A DNA stretch of 64,000 nucleotides from Icerya purchasi (lineage: Eukaryota > Arthropoda > Insecta > Hemiptera > Monophlebidae). This document shows positions 12,007 to 22,885 of the stretch, piece by piece (positions within the stretch are counted from its first letter, which is position 1; every line of letters begins with the position of its first letter). Made by a program: the position numbers and the translations under genes. The stretch spans positions 310,262,734 through 310,326,733 of the forward strand of contig CM077115.1 in assembly GCA_039619475.1 (NCBI GenBank), given 5' to 3'. Under the pieces are notes generated by a model. It was not told the DNA's origin, searched no databases, and saw nothing but the letters and a program-made list of their open reading frames with translations.

Positions 12007-12345
12007 ATGGGCTAACTTATGTGTATAAAACTCACTTAAATCCAAATTACTATGTTTGATCTTACGCAAAACAACATAAATCGGCCCATGTAGCATGCAA
12101 ACATGTAAAAGCGAAAATTTTCTGCTACTCGCGCACCTGTAGCGCATAGGCAGAAATTGCATGAATGTGTCAGTGTGAGAGCTTGTATACCCTAATGTGT
12201 GAGAGTGTATTTGTGAGAGTAAATGCTGGGTATACCGGCATGTATGTGAATGTGTAATCATATGATATATACCTGTTTATAACCTGTATTATTATATTGT
12301 ATTGTGTTGTATGTATGTAAATAAAATTTCAATTTCAATTTCAAT
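12005..12345 (+). mobile_element. 5'-truncated non-LTR element, 3' UTR only
   Basis: A 340-bp segment bounded on both sides by (ATT)n. It has no open frame and ends in AATAAA followed by a tandem tail of TTTCAA units (about 12328-12345). A polyadenylation signal followed by a short tandem tail and a microsatellite junction is typical of R1-clade non-LTR elements. The family is inferred from this layout and the neighbours, not from protein. Confidence 0.5.
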
Positions 12346-12353
12346 TATTATTC

Positions 12354-12387
<34 letters not shown>

Positions 12388-12388
12388 C
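12344..12388. repeat. (ATT)n microsatellite between two retrotransposon segments
   Basis: About 15 ATT units with one TTC interruption, lying between the tandem tail of the preceding element and the truncation point of the following RT frame. Confidence 0.92.
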
Positions 12389-13335
12389 TAACAAACAGAA
12401 AAAATACAACAAAGATTAACAATGTACAAAGTGGCGGTGTATTACAACATTTTGGTGTTCCACAAGGTAGCATCTTAGGCCCATACTTATTTTTGATTTA
12501 CATAAACGACTTATGTAATCTAAATGTGACCGGAAAAATTTATAGTTATGCAGACGATACAGTACTAGTAATGAATTCCCCTTCGCCAGAACGGCTTCAA
12601 ATATTAATCCAAAATGACGTAGACAAAATAGCCCGATGGTTGAATAACAATAAATTAGTTTTAAATGAGAACAAAACGAAACTGATGATCTACACTCATC
12701 AAAAAGGACAACTATGGGAAAATTTTGAGCTTTTTTGTGGAAACGGAGTAAAAATAAATAGAGTGCATGAAATTAAATACTTAGGCCTAATAATTGACAG
12801 TAAATTAATCTGGAATAAACAAGCAATATTGGTTGAACAGAAATTAAGAAAATTAAACTATATTTTCTATTATCTAAATAACTTCTTTTCTCCAACACAA
12901 TTACAACAATTGTACCTAGCCTTATACCAACCTGTTTTGGGATATGGCATCATACACTGGGGTGGAATAGCTGACTACCACTTAAAATCTATTACAGCTT
13001 TACAAGGAAGAATGCTTAAACTTATCGGGCAAGTTGCTAATAAAGATTTATTGAGAATACAAGAATTATATAAACTACAACTTCTAAACTTTGTCTACAA
13101 AAATGAAATGAAATTTAATATAACACAGCCAGAAGGAATTAGAAGATGTTCAACCTCAGAACGAGCAGATACTCCTCATCTTAATAAATATCACACGCGT
13201 ATACAATCCTTGTATATATAGAGGTGCAGAGTTTTATACAATGCATTACCGCACGCATTATTAAAAGTTCAATTAAGAAACTATAAAAAAAGACGAAAAC
13301 TTCTGACTGATTACCTTCTGTTCGTGAAAACTTAA
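12388..13335 (+). pseudogene. 5'-truncated non-LTR RT (palm to C-terminus)
   Basis: The open frame starts at the (ATT)n border without an ATG and reads through QHFGVPQGSILGPYLFLIYI (conserved loop), YSYADDTVLVM (palm, both aspartates present) and KYLGLIIDSKLIWNKQ (thumb), then a C-terminal half with LGYGIIHWGG. A TAG at 13219-13221 interrupts the frame after QSLYI. The same frame continues for 38 codons, with YNALPHALLKV, to TAA at 13333-13335. The YADDT palm and the lack of a CCHC ending leave the clade open (R1/LOA/Jockey group). The fingers, N-terminal RT and endonuclease are missing. Its 3' UTR follows to about 13852. Confidence 0.8.
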
Positions 13336-13852
13336 ATCTGGGTGTCTATTTTTAAGACCAAATCATTATTATCACTACTACTATTACTATTTTTTATATA
13401 TAATGTGTGCGTGTAAGAAATAATAAATAAAATAAAATAAAAGAGTTATTTTATAAAAACGCTATTATTAATTAATAGAAATATAATTAGTACTCGTACA
13501 TATTGCCAAATTACGCTAAATTGTTTTACACCTATGTAAATATCGTTACTAGTGTAAAAATCGTTTATTTTATTAAATGCTAATTATGAGACTGCACTCA
13601 TATTACACCTTGTTTCTTACCATATTTTAAGCGCTAAGTTCATGTCATAAATATCCTTTATTTTTATTCTTTATTTTTACTTTATTTTGTTATCTTTTGT
13701 TTGTCTCACTTTTATTTTACATATATCAATGTATATTGTAATTTGAAAAATTAATTATATTACCATATGAATCCACTACTCGCGCAAAACTGCGCATTTG
13801 TGGAAATATTGTAAAATAATAATAATAAAGTTTGATTTGATTTGATTTGATT
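13336..13852 (+). other. Probable 3' UTR and tandem tail of the preceding element
   Basis: 517 bp without coding similarity. It contains AATAAA-rich sequence near 13415-13442 and ends with a tail of TTTGA units (13831-13852) that runs into (ATT)n. The segment from 12388 to 13852 is therefore plausibly one element between two microsatellite tracts, although the AATAAA-rich spot at 13.42 kb could be the end of a separate copy. Confidence 0.45.
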
Positions 13853-13886
13853 ATTATTATTATTATTATTACTGCTATTATTATTC
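13851..13886. repeat. (ATT)n microsatellite, third tract
   Basis: About 12 ATT units with one CTG-type interruption. The R1-like element starts immediately to the right. Confidence 0.92.
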
Positions 13887-16450
13887 AGACCACAGTCCGA
13901 TTCAGTTTAAATTATGAGTAAAAATGAATATTATTAATAGCTTAACGCATCGTATTATAAATTATAAGAAATTTAATAAAATCATTATAGAACATTCGCA
14001 CTTAAACTACGATTTTAAGACTGCTAATGATTCCCACCAATTGAAAATGATGTTAGAAAATTTCCGTAACACACTTCATGATATTATTAGCAGCAGCACT
14101 GAAACGGTTCAATTAAATAGGAATTCGTGGTGGAATATTAATTTAGAGATTTTACGAATAATTCTAAGGAAATTACGCAAACGGGTTCAACGGTCACGCA
14201 AACGGGCAGCTAATGATCACAATACGCGCCTGGTTATGAATTTGGTTCGAAAAATTTTTAATAAAGAAATGCGAAACGAGAAAACCGAAAATTGTAAAAA
14301 ATTTTGTTCCGATTCGAAACTACGGGGTCTTTCTTACAAGACTATTTTCAAACATAAACGTCAGTTACAGATTCCTCCGAATTTTTTAGACCAGAATAAT
14401 CAAAAAATTTTCGATATGGATTCAAAGATAAAGGCCCTCCTTGATTATTTTTATCAAGTAAACTCAAATACAAATGGGGACGAAACCTTCTCATACAAGT
14501 TGCAAGAATTCCAGAGATTTAACCTTAGCGGCTTTAGTTTTAACAGCGAACTATTTATTTCCAAAGCGGATATTAAGGACATTCTTCGCCGGAATAAAAA
14601 TAAAGCTCCTGGCTTAGACCAGCTGCCGAATAAATGTTTGAAGATCTTGAATTTCCACTATCCTAATTTACTTCACATCTTATTTATCGCTCTGTTGAGG
14701 TTCGGAGTCTTCCCAGAAGCCTGGCGAGCGGGAAGGACAGTTTTTGTGCTAAAACCCGGACGCAGTTCTAGTCTTCCACTCTCGTACAGACCGATTGTCT
14801 TGTTAAGCGCTTTAGCCAAGGTGTTTGAATATGTTTTGTTGAATCGTATACTGCCGGTTTTACCTCACGATGATCGGCAATTTGGATTTACCAAGTCCCG
14901 TTCCACGGCAACGCTTTTTGGCGAATTATCTAAGCAGATTGAGTACGCGGTAAGTAAAAAGACTGCGATCGGCCTGCTGACGTTGGATATTAAAGGCGCC
15001 TTTGATAACTGTTCGTGGCCAGTCTTATTCCACAAAATTAGAGCACTCAGGCTTGATTATAGAATAATCTCAATCTTAAGACAATACTTAGAGATTCCTG
15101 AACTATTAAATTTATTTACGAATATCAAACATATTTTCAAAATGTTACTCGCGGATGCCCGCAAGGATCGATTTTGGGCCCGATTTTTTGGAATTTGTAT
15201 ATTTCAGACTTATCGTTGATGGAGTTCCCTATGGCTGTAACCAGATATTTCTATGCAGATGATCTAGCATTCGCGGTTACTTCTAAACTCCCTCCATTTG
15301 TAAATACTTCAAGATTACAATCAACAATATTTTAACCTATATGGAAAAACATCTTCTACAGTTGGACGAAAACAAGACTAATTTATTAATCATTCACGGG
15401 AAACGTAAAAGGGACTACTACAATTCGTTACATCTCTCTCTATACCGAACTTTAAAATTAATATCGTCGAATTACTGAAATATCTTGGTATTACATTAGA
15501 CTGTCGCTACAGTTTTACTCAACATTTCAAAAATTTGTCCAGTAAAGCTACCACGGTTCTAAATAAATTGCACTCCATGTCTGGACGCACGTATGGGATG
15601 AACACTAAACACCGTTTAATAATTTATAATATGCTAGTTGTTTCATTATTCACGTACTGCGTATTTATGTTCGAAGAGGCTTTACAACGTAAAAGCATTC
15701 AGGAGGTATTAGTTAAACCGCGAAGGAAATTTCTTTTGTTTACTCTCCGTGCGCATAGAACTACCTCCGCTGATGCGTTGCGAACAATAGCAGAACAATT
15801 GCCACTGTATTCCGTACTGCAGCATACAATTTTGTATTTTAAAAGGTTAAATAATCTCAATTTGAAGTTAGATCTAAACAATAGATTTATTTAAATGCAA
15901 AATAACTGGAACAATAGCTCAACTGGAAGATTAACATTTAGTTTCGTCCCCGAGGTTAAAACCAATCTAATCAAAATTAATAATATTAATACGTATGTGA
16001 CACGCAATTTCTTACTGAACATGGTCGATTCCAAAGTTATCTGCACCGTTTCCATCTAACAGACACCGATTTGTGTTCCTGTGGAGATGCTCCTGAAACT
16101 GTCACCCATATTGTTAATGAGTGCGCCAAATGGAAATTCTTGTTTAAAGACGTAAATTGTTTTCCATTAAGCAACGATAATTTATCAAAATTCCTGCACG
16201 CGCGGCGAATTTTATCATGCCTTCCAAATATTCTGATGTTGAAGATTTTTTTCATTTAATGAATAATTTTATTTTAATTTTTATATTGGTTTATTTTTGT
16301 CTCTTTCATTTTCTTTTTTTGTTTTCAATCCATGAGGTGTTCATTCAACTGAAATGCTCATGGCTATGTGTATCAATTACTACGTATTTATGTTATTATT
16401 CACCAAATAAATAAATAAATAAATAGAAAAACAAAAAAAAAAAAAAAAAA
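13887..16450 (+). mobile_element. R1-like non-LTR retrotransposon, 5'-truncated
   Basis: Spans from the (ATT)n border to an AAATAAAT-rich 3' end with an A run (16433-16450). It lacks the endonuclease region, retains the RT and a C-terminal cysteine motif, and has a 3' UTR whose last 70-80 bp recur at 20005-20084. The left border at a microsatellite is a 5' truncation point. Confidence 0.78.
13924..16256 (+). pseudogene. R1-clade reverse transcriptase, frame-shifted
   Basis: An open frame of 431 codons (13924-15219) covers the pre-RT linker and RT fingers: KAPGLDQLPNKCL, then LPLSYRPIVLLSALAKVFE, QFGFTKSRSTATLF, and LTLDIKGAFDNCSWPVLF, which carries the first catalytic aspartate. A frameshift near 15140 moves the GCPQGSILGPIFWNLYISDL block and YFYADDLAFAV (15245-15280) to another frame. 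Further shifts precede KYLGITLDCRYSF and the frame at 15535-15894. Near 16030-16140 another frame gives HGRFQSYLHRFHL and CSCGDAPETVTHIVNEC, the C-X1-C...H-X4-C motif placed after the RT in the R1 clade. At least three frameshifts make it non-functional. Confidence 0.83.
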
Positions 16451-18501
16451 CTCTCGGCACTTTGAATAAAAAATTCTCGCGACATTAGCTGTTTCCTTTC
16501 ACTTATATTTTGTCTTTGCGCAAACCGATCGACTGTCGCAGCAGGGAATTGTGCGATGGTCGATTCTCCTAAATTAATGACGAAAAATTTTTTAATTTAA
16601 AAAAAAATGGAAATAGATAAACAAAAAAAGATAACAAATTGTTATTCAGGTTCGTTTTAATTTTACTCGGATAATCCGATATTAGCGCCGCTGTGAATCA
16701 AATTTTCGGTTTTACTCGGCTCCAAAGCTAATAAAAAAAAGTCGGAACTGCGAACGCAGAGTCGGACTTCGGTAGTATGATCGCGCGCTAATGCGCAATT
16801 TTTAACTGAACCGACCAAAACCAATTCCGTTGTCTGCTCACTATTCTGGAACTTTTACGATTGGTAAAAATCGTTCTTCGTCTCATCTCTATTTTGCACT
16901 TATCGAATTCACAGCGGAATGGAAGAACGGATAAGTTTTGGAAATATTATGCCGTTAAAAGGAAAATTAAGAAGAAAAAAGAACGGGAAACCGACAAATC
17001 CAGAAAACTAAACGACACGCGAATACAATCGAATAATTAGAGGTCGAACAGCCACGCAGTTCGTTAGACAAAAGCCTTCAACAAATACTTTTGTGATTTC
17101 ACTTTTGCTTCCTAATCGCTTTCTCCGCTAACCGCTGTTAACGCGAGTCAGATTCATAACGGTATTCGCTTCTCCGCGATCTCTGCATATAATTGCGCAA
17201 TGTAAACACACATTATCAGTCGGTAGAACGGTTCTTTTTTCGTACTTTCACATCGTCAAAGCGGCTCCGACTCGCCCGCCCGCTCGCTCCTACACAATGA
17301 AGACGGTTTTCGGTTAATTCATTGCGAAAGAACCGTTATCACGTCGGCTGCTCTACACCGAAGCTGTCCCGTAATTTACTTTCCATTTCCTAACAGACAC
17401 AATTTCTACACCCGTTAGGCCAGACTTGGTCTACATTCTTCGACTATACCGTTAATACCATTAGTACCGTTAACTGAAATGGAAACACTAAATCGGAACG
17501 TTCGAAGGACGCTTTCATTTTTACTTCATCAATCACGACGGCGCTTCTTATTTTTTAACGAATAGCGTCGCGGTTACTTAAAATGATCAGTGCCGGTAAG
17601 AATAAGACAAAACGTTACACGGAACATTTCGAATCTGTGCTCAAAAATAGTTTTCTCCCTGATTAAATTATCGTTCTTCGGACTTTTATTATTATTACTA
17701 TTCGTGTTTTGCTTGGAAAATATTGTACAAGACGAGAGTCCAAAAGTGTTATCACCGAAATGTCATTACTTATAAGTTTCTAACGATTACTGATAAAAAT
17801 AACCCCGGACCGAGCGTGAACTTGTATACTAAATATATGTATTTTCAAGATCCGGAAACATTTTATTAATCCTTTCTCCATTATTCCGGTTGCTGATATA
17901 ACCTCGACGAGGTTATTTTAATTTCATACCCCGTATCTTTTTTATTTTAATTACTATCTCTTTACATTTATTTTCTCTTCGATACATCTATTATTATGGA
18001 TAACAGTTTTATTATCAGTAATCGCTAATCCGTCTCTATGCAAAGTTTTCCAAAGCAACCATTTCCGTTTTTTTTACATCTATAGTGCGCACTATTTAAT
18101 CAACTTATGCTTTTTTTCTAATGTGTATTGGTGTACAATATTTAAAACTATATTATGTCGTTCCATGTATTTTGTAAGCGCTGATTTCGGACATTCGGAC
18201 ATTACCTAGTCTCCCCGACTTGTTCTTGAATTCACGTCATAAATCATACGGTAATCTTTGATGCTGTTACTCTACTTTGAATGGAAATCATAAACCTTCT
18301 GTCTCTGCGAACATTTCGAATAAGTCCGTTAACAGAACTTTTCACCGAGACTCACTTTTGTCCAAGTTCTCTTTTGCGTATTTGCCAACGCATCTTTCAT
18401 ATCCATGTATTGTACGCATCTATCTTCGTGGATATTCCATTTATATCTTTAAGTTTTCCAGCTACGGTTTACTTAGATTCGTGCATGTCTCTTATCTGTT
18501 T
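16451..18501. other. Non-coding stretch
   Basis: Slightly less AT-rich at 16.5-17.6 kb than around it, but no coding frame, RNA gene or repeat border is recognised. This is the least repetitive-looking non-coding part of the left half. Confidence 0.5.
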
Positions 18502-18844
18502 TTAAAATTGATTTTTAGGCAATTTTGATGTCATTGACTTGTTTACAAATAAAATTGTAATTAAATTTATTTGCGATTTTAGTAGTTTTATAATGTGAAT
18601 AAATCCCCTTCCTCCGTCTTTTCTAAGCATTTCTAACCTAATTATTGTGCTTTTAAGATGGTGCATACTGTACTGCATCATTTTTTTTTTTTTTTTTTTT
18701 TGTACATCATTTTTATCTCTTGCACATCCTGACCATTTAAACTGTTGATAGTTTTTATTTTCTACAGCTGTCTTCACGATTTTAGAGATTTTGTTTAAAT
18801 ATACACTTCTTATTTTCTGTTTGATTTCTTTTGTTGTGTTCTCT

Positions 18845-18845
<1 letters not shown>
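18502..18845 (-). pseudogene. C-terminal fragment of a non-LTR RT polyprotein
   Basis: The minus strand reads VYLNKISKIVKTAVENKNY, a WSG block, a poly-lysine stretch encoded by the T run at 18681-18701, then MMQYSMHHLKSTIIRLEML, RKDGGRGFIHI and a leucine-rich end. The HHPKS..ERL..PR..GGRGL pattern is the C-terminal region of several insect non-LTR polyproteins. The homopolymer interrupts the expected segment between the WSG block and MHH, so it is a relic. Its 5' edge on the minus strand is the (ATT)n tract at 18846-18884, again a microsatellite border. Confidence 0.6.

Positions 18846-18884
<39 letters not shown>
18846..18884. repeat. (TTA)n microsatellite
   Basis: About 13 perfect TTA units, at the 5' border of the minus-strand RT fragment. 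Confidence 0.93.
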
Positions 18885-18989
18885 GCAATTTATTAATAAA
18901 ATGTAACTTCTACTTACGTCTACTATCAGTTAATTGAGGTACTCTTATAAAAAGCTATGGTTTTTAATTTAATTATCCTCTCGTACTGA

Positions 18990-19350
18990 ATGATTTTTGC
19001 GAAACACTCAAACATTCGTTTGGAAAGCACAGCGTCAATAATTTTTTTTCTGAGAATATCGCTAGTGGATACTATAAACCATAATCCGCATGGAATTCTA
19101 AATCCAACGGCACGAATTGACAAACAGCTGTTTATTCCTGTAATTCACAACAACTCGCCGATAACAAAGATTCGTTCGAACACGATCATAAGTCACGGGC
19201 GTTTTCAGAGTTGTCTGCACCGTTTTAATTTTTCAGATCGCGAAACCCGCGAGTGCAAAAACGATAACCCTCCCCTTACGGACGAGTAGCAATAAGACTG
19301 TTGCCTCCTTGCTGAGAATTTGGTTAAAAAGAAGAAACAAAACGAAAAAC
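18990..19350 (+). pseudogene. R1-like polyprotein C-terminus, second lineage
   Basis: The plus strand has an open frame that reads TKIRSNTIISHGRFQSCLHR, then FNFSDRETRECKNDNPPLTD, a stop, and a trailing DCCLLAENLVKK. The HGRFQSCLHRF block parallels HGRFQSYLHRF of the element at 16.03 kb and is followed by the cysteine-rich ending usual in R1-type proteins. The two copies differ clearly at protein level, so they belong to different lineages or are old. Everything upstream is missing. Confidence 0.6.
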
Positions 19351-20004
19351 TGATTAAAAATAAAAACTAATTCCGTTTTAGTAATAAAATCGGTACAACG
19401 CAGAAATTTAAAGAAAATTCACCATTTTATTTTATCGTTTCTTTATAAAATAGAACAAAAAAAAAAAAACACCAAATGTAAATTTTCAGTGAAAATGAAA
19501 TTTGCACGTGAATTATATAAACACTATCGCGGTAATTTTTAATTTTTTCAATACAAATTTTATGCTAAATGTTCTTAAAAAAATTAAAATCTTAAATTAA
19601 TTTTCAAAGTAGTTTCCCAGTTTTAATATAGCAGTGAAGTGTGAAATGTTTTTTTCAATCCTGCTCCTCCTTAAGGAAAAAACTCCTGCGAACGCTCTTA
19701 ATAACTCACCTTGCTGGTTTAGTGTATACAAATGTTTGCTTTAACGAAAAAAAACCGTCTTTTCCTTTAAATGAATCAAATATTCACACCTTGCCTACAA
19801 TTCAAAAACTCGAAAGGTATACTATTTTAAATTATCTACATACATGTGTATATCCTACCACTAGATAATATTATTATTATCGTTAATATCTCCAAGCTTG
19901 GAAAATATTACACAGAGGTGGTATAAAATAATCGATTTATTTCATACTTTCCATTATTATTATTTGTTAAGAATTTCCCGGATCAACCGCGAGTGTGACA
20001 CTAT
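19351..20004. other. Non-coding stretch
   Basis: AT-rich, with an A run at about 19456-19469. No gene is seen. Confidence 0.5.
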
Positions 20005-20084
20005 GATTGGCTATTATGTTTCAATTACTATGTATTTATGTTATTATTCACCAAATAAATAAATACAAAAAAAAAAAAAAAAAA
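20005..20084 (+). mobile_element. Extremely 5'-truncated copy of the R1-like element's 3' end
   Basis: The stretch with TATTTATGTTATTATTCACC, then AAATAAATAAAT and an A run, matches 16355-16450 almost base for base over about 45 bp, with weaker similarity a little further upstream. It shows that the 16.45-kb terminus is a real, mobilised 3' end. Confidence 0.75.
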
Positions 20085-22079
20085 TGATTAAATTTTAGAA
20101 ACATACGAATACCATTTGCGTTAATAATCATTAATAATGGTTATCATAAGCCAGAAACGCTCTTCACTTTTAAATCGTTCCTGGGAGAATTACTTTTTTT
20201 TATCAATAATTTGGTGAACATTTTTATTTTTGAGGAGCAGTTTATATATTTTTTTTCCTCTTACCGCCTATATTATAAATAGATTGCTAATTTGTTTTTC
20301 CTGTCTCTTCTATCAAATTTCTTTGCACTTATGCATATGGAACGAACCGTATATAATTTTTATCGTACGATATCACAGAAATCAAATAATTATCGATTAA
20401 ACGCAATAATTTATTGCGCTAAATGGATTATATCCGTAACCAAGGTTAACCTTTTTTTTTATAATATATCGATTATGAAAAATGTTTTAACGCTTAACTA
20501 AATATTAGTAGGTCTATTATATTTTTCCATCTCATTTCCTGTTTCGATATTTTATTCATTATGGTCTAAAATTAATTAATTATCAATTTCAGTAATTCTC
20601 GAATTATCACTATCACTTTCTAACAATTCTTCCTTCACACGTGACTTTAGTTCTTTTTTTTCTTTTTCTTCTTCTTCTTCTTCTCATAAGAAATATTTCA
20701 GTGCACCATTATGAAATTGGCACTTTCAATTTTCATATCCAGCTTATGCGTAATTATTAAGAAGTAATAGTCGTTTTATACGTATTAATCTTACATTTTC
20801 AAATTAACTTCTAAACTTTTTTTTTATAACTGTTGACGATACTATTACTGCAATTATATATTATGGTGACTGATACGTTTGTTTGTGCAAATTCTTATTG
20901 AAAATTTGGATTCGAAAATAAGATTTTGGCGACTGTATTTTTATAAACTTTGTATAATTTTATTAGTGTTATAGAGATAACATATTTTTTATCCGCATTG
21001 CTATAATATGAATTTCATTGAATATTAAATTTGACTCTTACGCTGATAAAACCAGAATAGGGTTGTTTTTTTATAATAAAAAACTTCACGATCCCTTCTT
21101 AGTAATTAGTTTTACGTTTAAAACTTAATATCAATTACAGAGAGTGTTTTAAAAACAAGTAATAAATAAACCATTGTATCTTGATTTTAATACTTATTTT
21201 TTCTATTAATCAGGAAAAACAAAAAAAAAACGGGTGAAGCACTACTATTTTAGATACTATAAAAATACGTTAAATCTAATTCTTCATAAATAGCAGACAA
21301 GTTTTTCTACTAATCGGTATTTTAAAAAATATCTGATTTAACGAATAAACAAGATTAATGTATACGCTACTTTTATGATTCTTAAAATTGTTGTTATCAA
21401 ATTTAGGAAGACATATTTTTGATATTTGCAAAAAATTCCGATTTAAGAAGCAGATTAATTCAGTTTAACGGTAACGACGACAGAAGAATTACGATATTTT
21501 TCTTTTAAAATTCATATAAATTACAATGCAACCTTTCTCGACGTTTTAAATGATTACGTTTTAATGGATAATTTATTTTTATGCGCTATCACATGCTAAA
21601 CTTCAGTCTCGTCCAAAGCAAAATGCCCAAATGAAATGTAATTTCTTACATTTATTATAACGCGAAAAATAACAATTTCTTTTATTAAAATATAAAGCGA
21701 GTGATAGAACAAAAATCAAATTTATATAGGTTTATAAATTAAAATGATTCCCAAAAAATTATCCGTAAATAATTATTTGTCAACAAAACGCTCAATTTAT
21801 CTTTCTTTTTTCTTTTTTTTATATAAGAGTTTCTTCATCGAAGACAAGAACCGAAGAAATGGAGAAGGAGACGTTTAAGAATATAGATGAAAACAATCCA
21901 AGGTCAGGAATAACAAAAGTAGAAGGAACGAGAGAATATAAAAACACCGACAAAGGGAGAACATCCGCAAGTGTTAGTTAGAGTAGGACTACTGCTCAGC
22001 AGAAGAGATCGAACACAATCAAACAAAATATGATCAAAATCACAAGGAATGTTGCAGTGACGTCATAAAAGTGATTTAA
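20085..22079. other. AT-rich non-coding stretch
   Basis: No gene is recognised. It contains a short (CTT)n at about 20668-20685. The segment 21830-22079 is purine-rich and less AT-rich than its surroundings, but its frames are closed. Confidence 0.5.
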
Positions 22080-22491
22080 AAAATGCTTTTTTACAAAAAA
22101 TAAATACCGACTTCAAGGTTTATTATAAAAATTTAAAAATGCACTAAAAAGTAAAAAATAATTACTCCCGATAAAATATATATATCAGAGTGATATAAGT
22201 TAAGGTGATATCGTAATTCTTATACAACATTAATTTTTTGGAGTTGGCATCAAATTCATATTAAAAGAATAATTAAAAACTGCATTAAATGTTGATTAAA
22301 TTGTTCCTAACATGAATTTAATTCCAACTCCAAAAAATTAATGTTGTATAAGAATTACGATATCACCTTAACTTATATCACTCTGATATATATATTTTAT
22401 CGGGAGTAATTATTTTTTACTTTTTAGTGCATTTTTAAATTTTTATAATAAACCTTGAAGTCGGTATTTATTTTTTGTAAAAAAGCATTTT
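22080..22491. repeat. Perfect 168-bp inverted repeat with 76-bp spacer
   Basis: Checked block by block: 22080-22247 is identical to the reverse complement of 22324-22491, with no mismatch or gap. The spacer 22248-22323 has a further imperfect complementary portion next to the stem. The outer right edge is followed by a 27-bp direct repeat of part of the right arm (22411-22437 equals 22491-22517). Each arm contains ACCGACTTCAA, a motif shared with the dispersed repeat that follows. A transcript would fold into a very long hairpin. It has no open frame. It could be a foldback element, a template-switch product, a hairpin-RNA locus or an assembly error. Confidence 0.95.
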
Positions 22492-22629
22492 ATTTTTTAC
22501 TTTTTAGTGCATTTTTATTCAATTAAATTAAAACATTTATTTCCACGGTAAAAACACCAAAAGCTACATTTCCATGGTAATTTGGCAAATTTATAGTATT
22601 TTAAGTCAAAAATCTAATCCGACGGTGAA

Positions 22630-22885
22630 AACAATCATGAATGAAAAGCATCCAAAAAGCTTCAATCTCCCGCATTATTAAGGATAACTCAAAAACTATC
22701 GGTCGGACCTTGATCAAATTTAAATGGGACCACATGACAAACGCCACCTTTCAAATAAAAGAAGAATCATCAAAATCGGTTCATCTAGAAGAAAGTGCTG
22801 TGGTAACACACATAAAAAAAAAAAAAAAAAAAAAAAAAATACAGTCGAATTGAATACCTCCTCCTTTTTTGAAGTCGGTTAAAAA
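22630..22885 (+). repeat. Dispersed repeat ending in TTGAAGTCGGTTAAAAA
   Basis: Contains AACTCAAAAACTATCGGTC, a block with GGGACCACATGACAAACG, an A run at 22816-22838, ACAGTCGAATTGAATAC and the end TTTGAAGTCGGTTAAAAA. The layout resembles the 3' portion of a repeat family I know to be widespread in insect genomes, but I cannot name it securely. A diverged copy in the opposite orientation lies at 61600-61830. It shows no reliable coding capacity. Confidence 0.6.

Noticed and set aside
11821..12261. Minus-strand frame of 146 codons with long asparagine runs
   Set aside because: The runs are translated (ATT)n microsatellite; the flanking residues match no family and the plus strand is explained by retrotransposon 3' sequence.
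22641..22853. Plus-strand 70-codon frame in the dispersed repeat
   Set aside because: It ends in a poly-lysine stretch from the A run and lies within a repeat whose second copy does not keep the frame.
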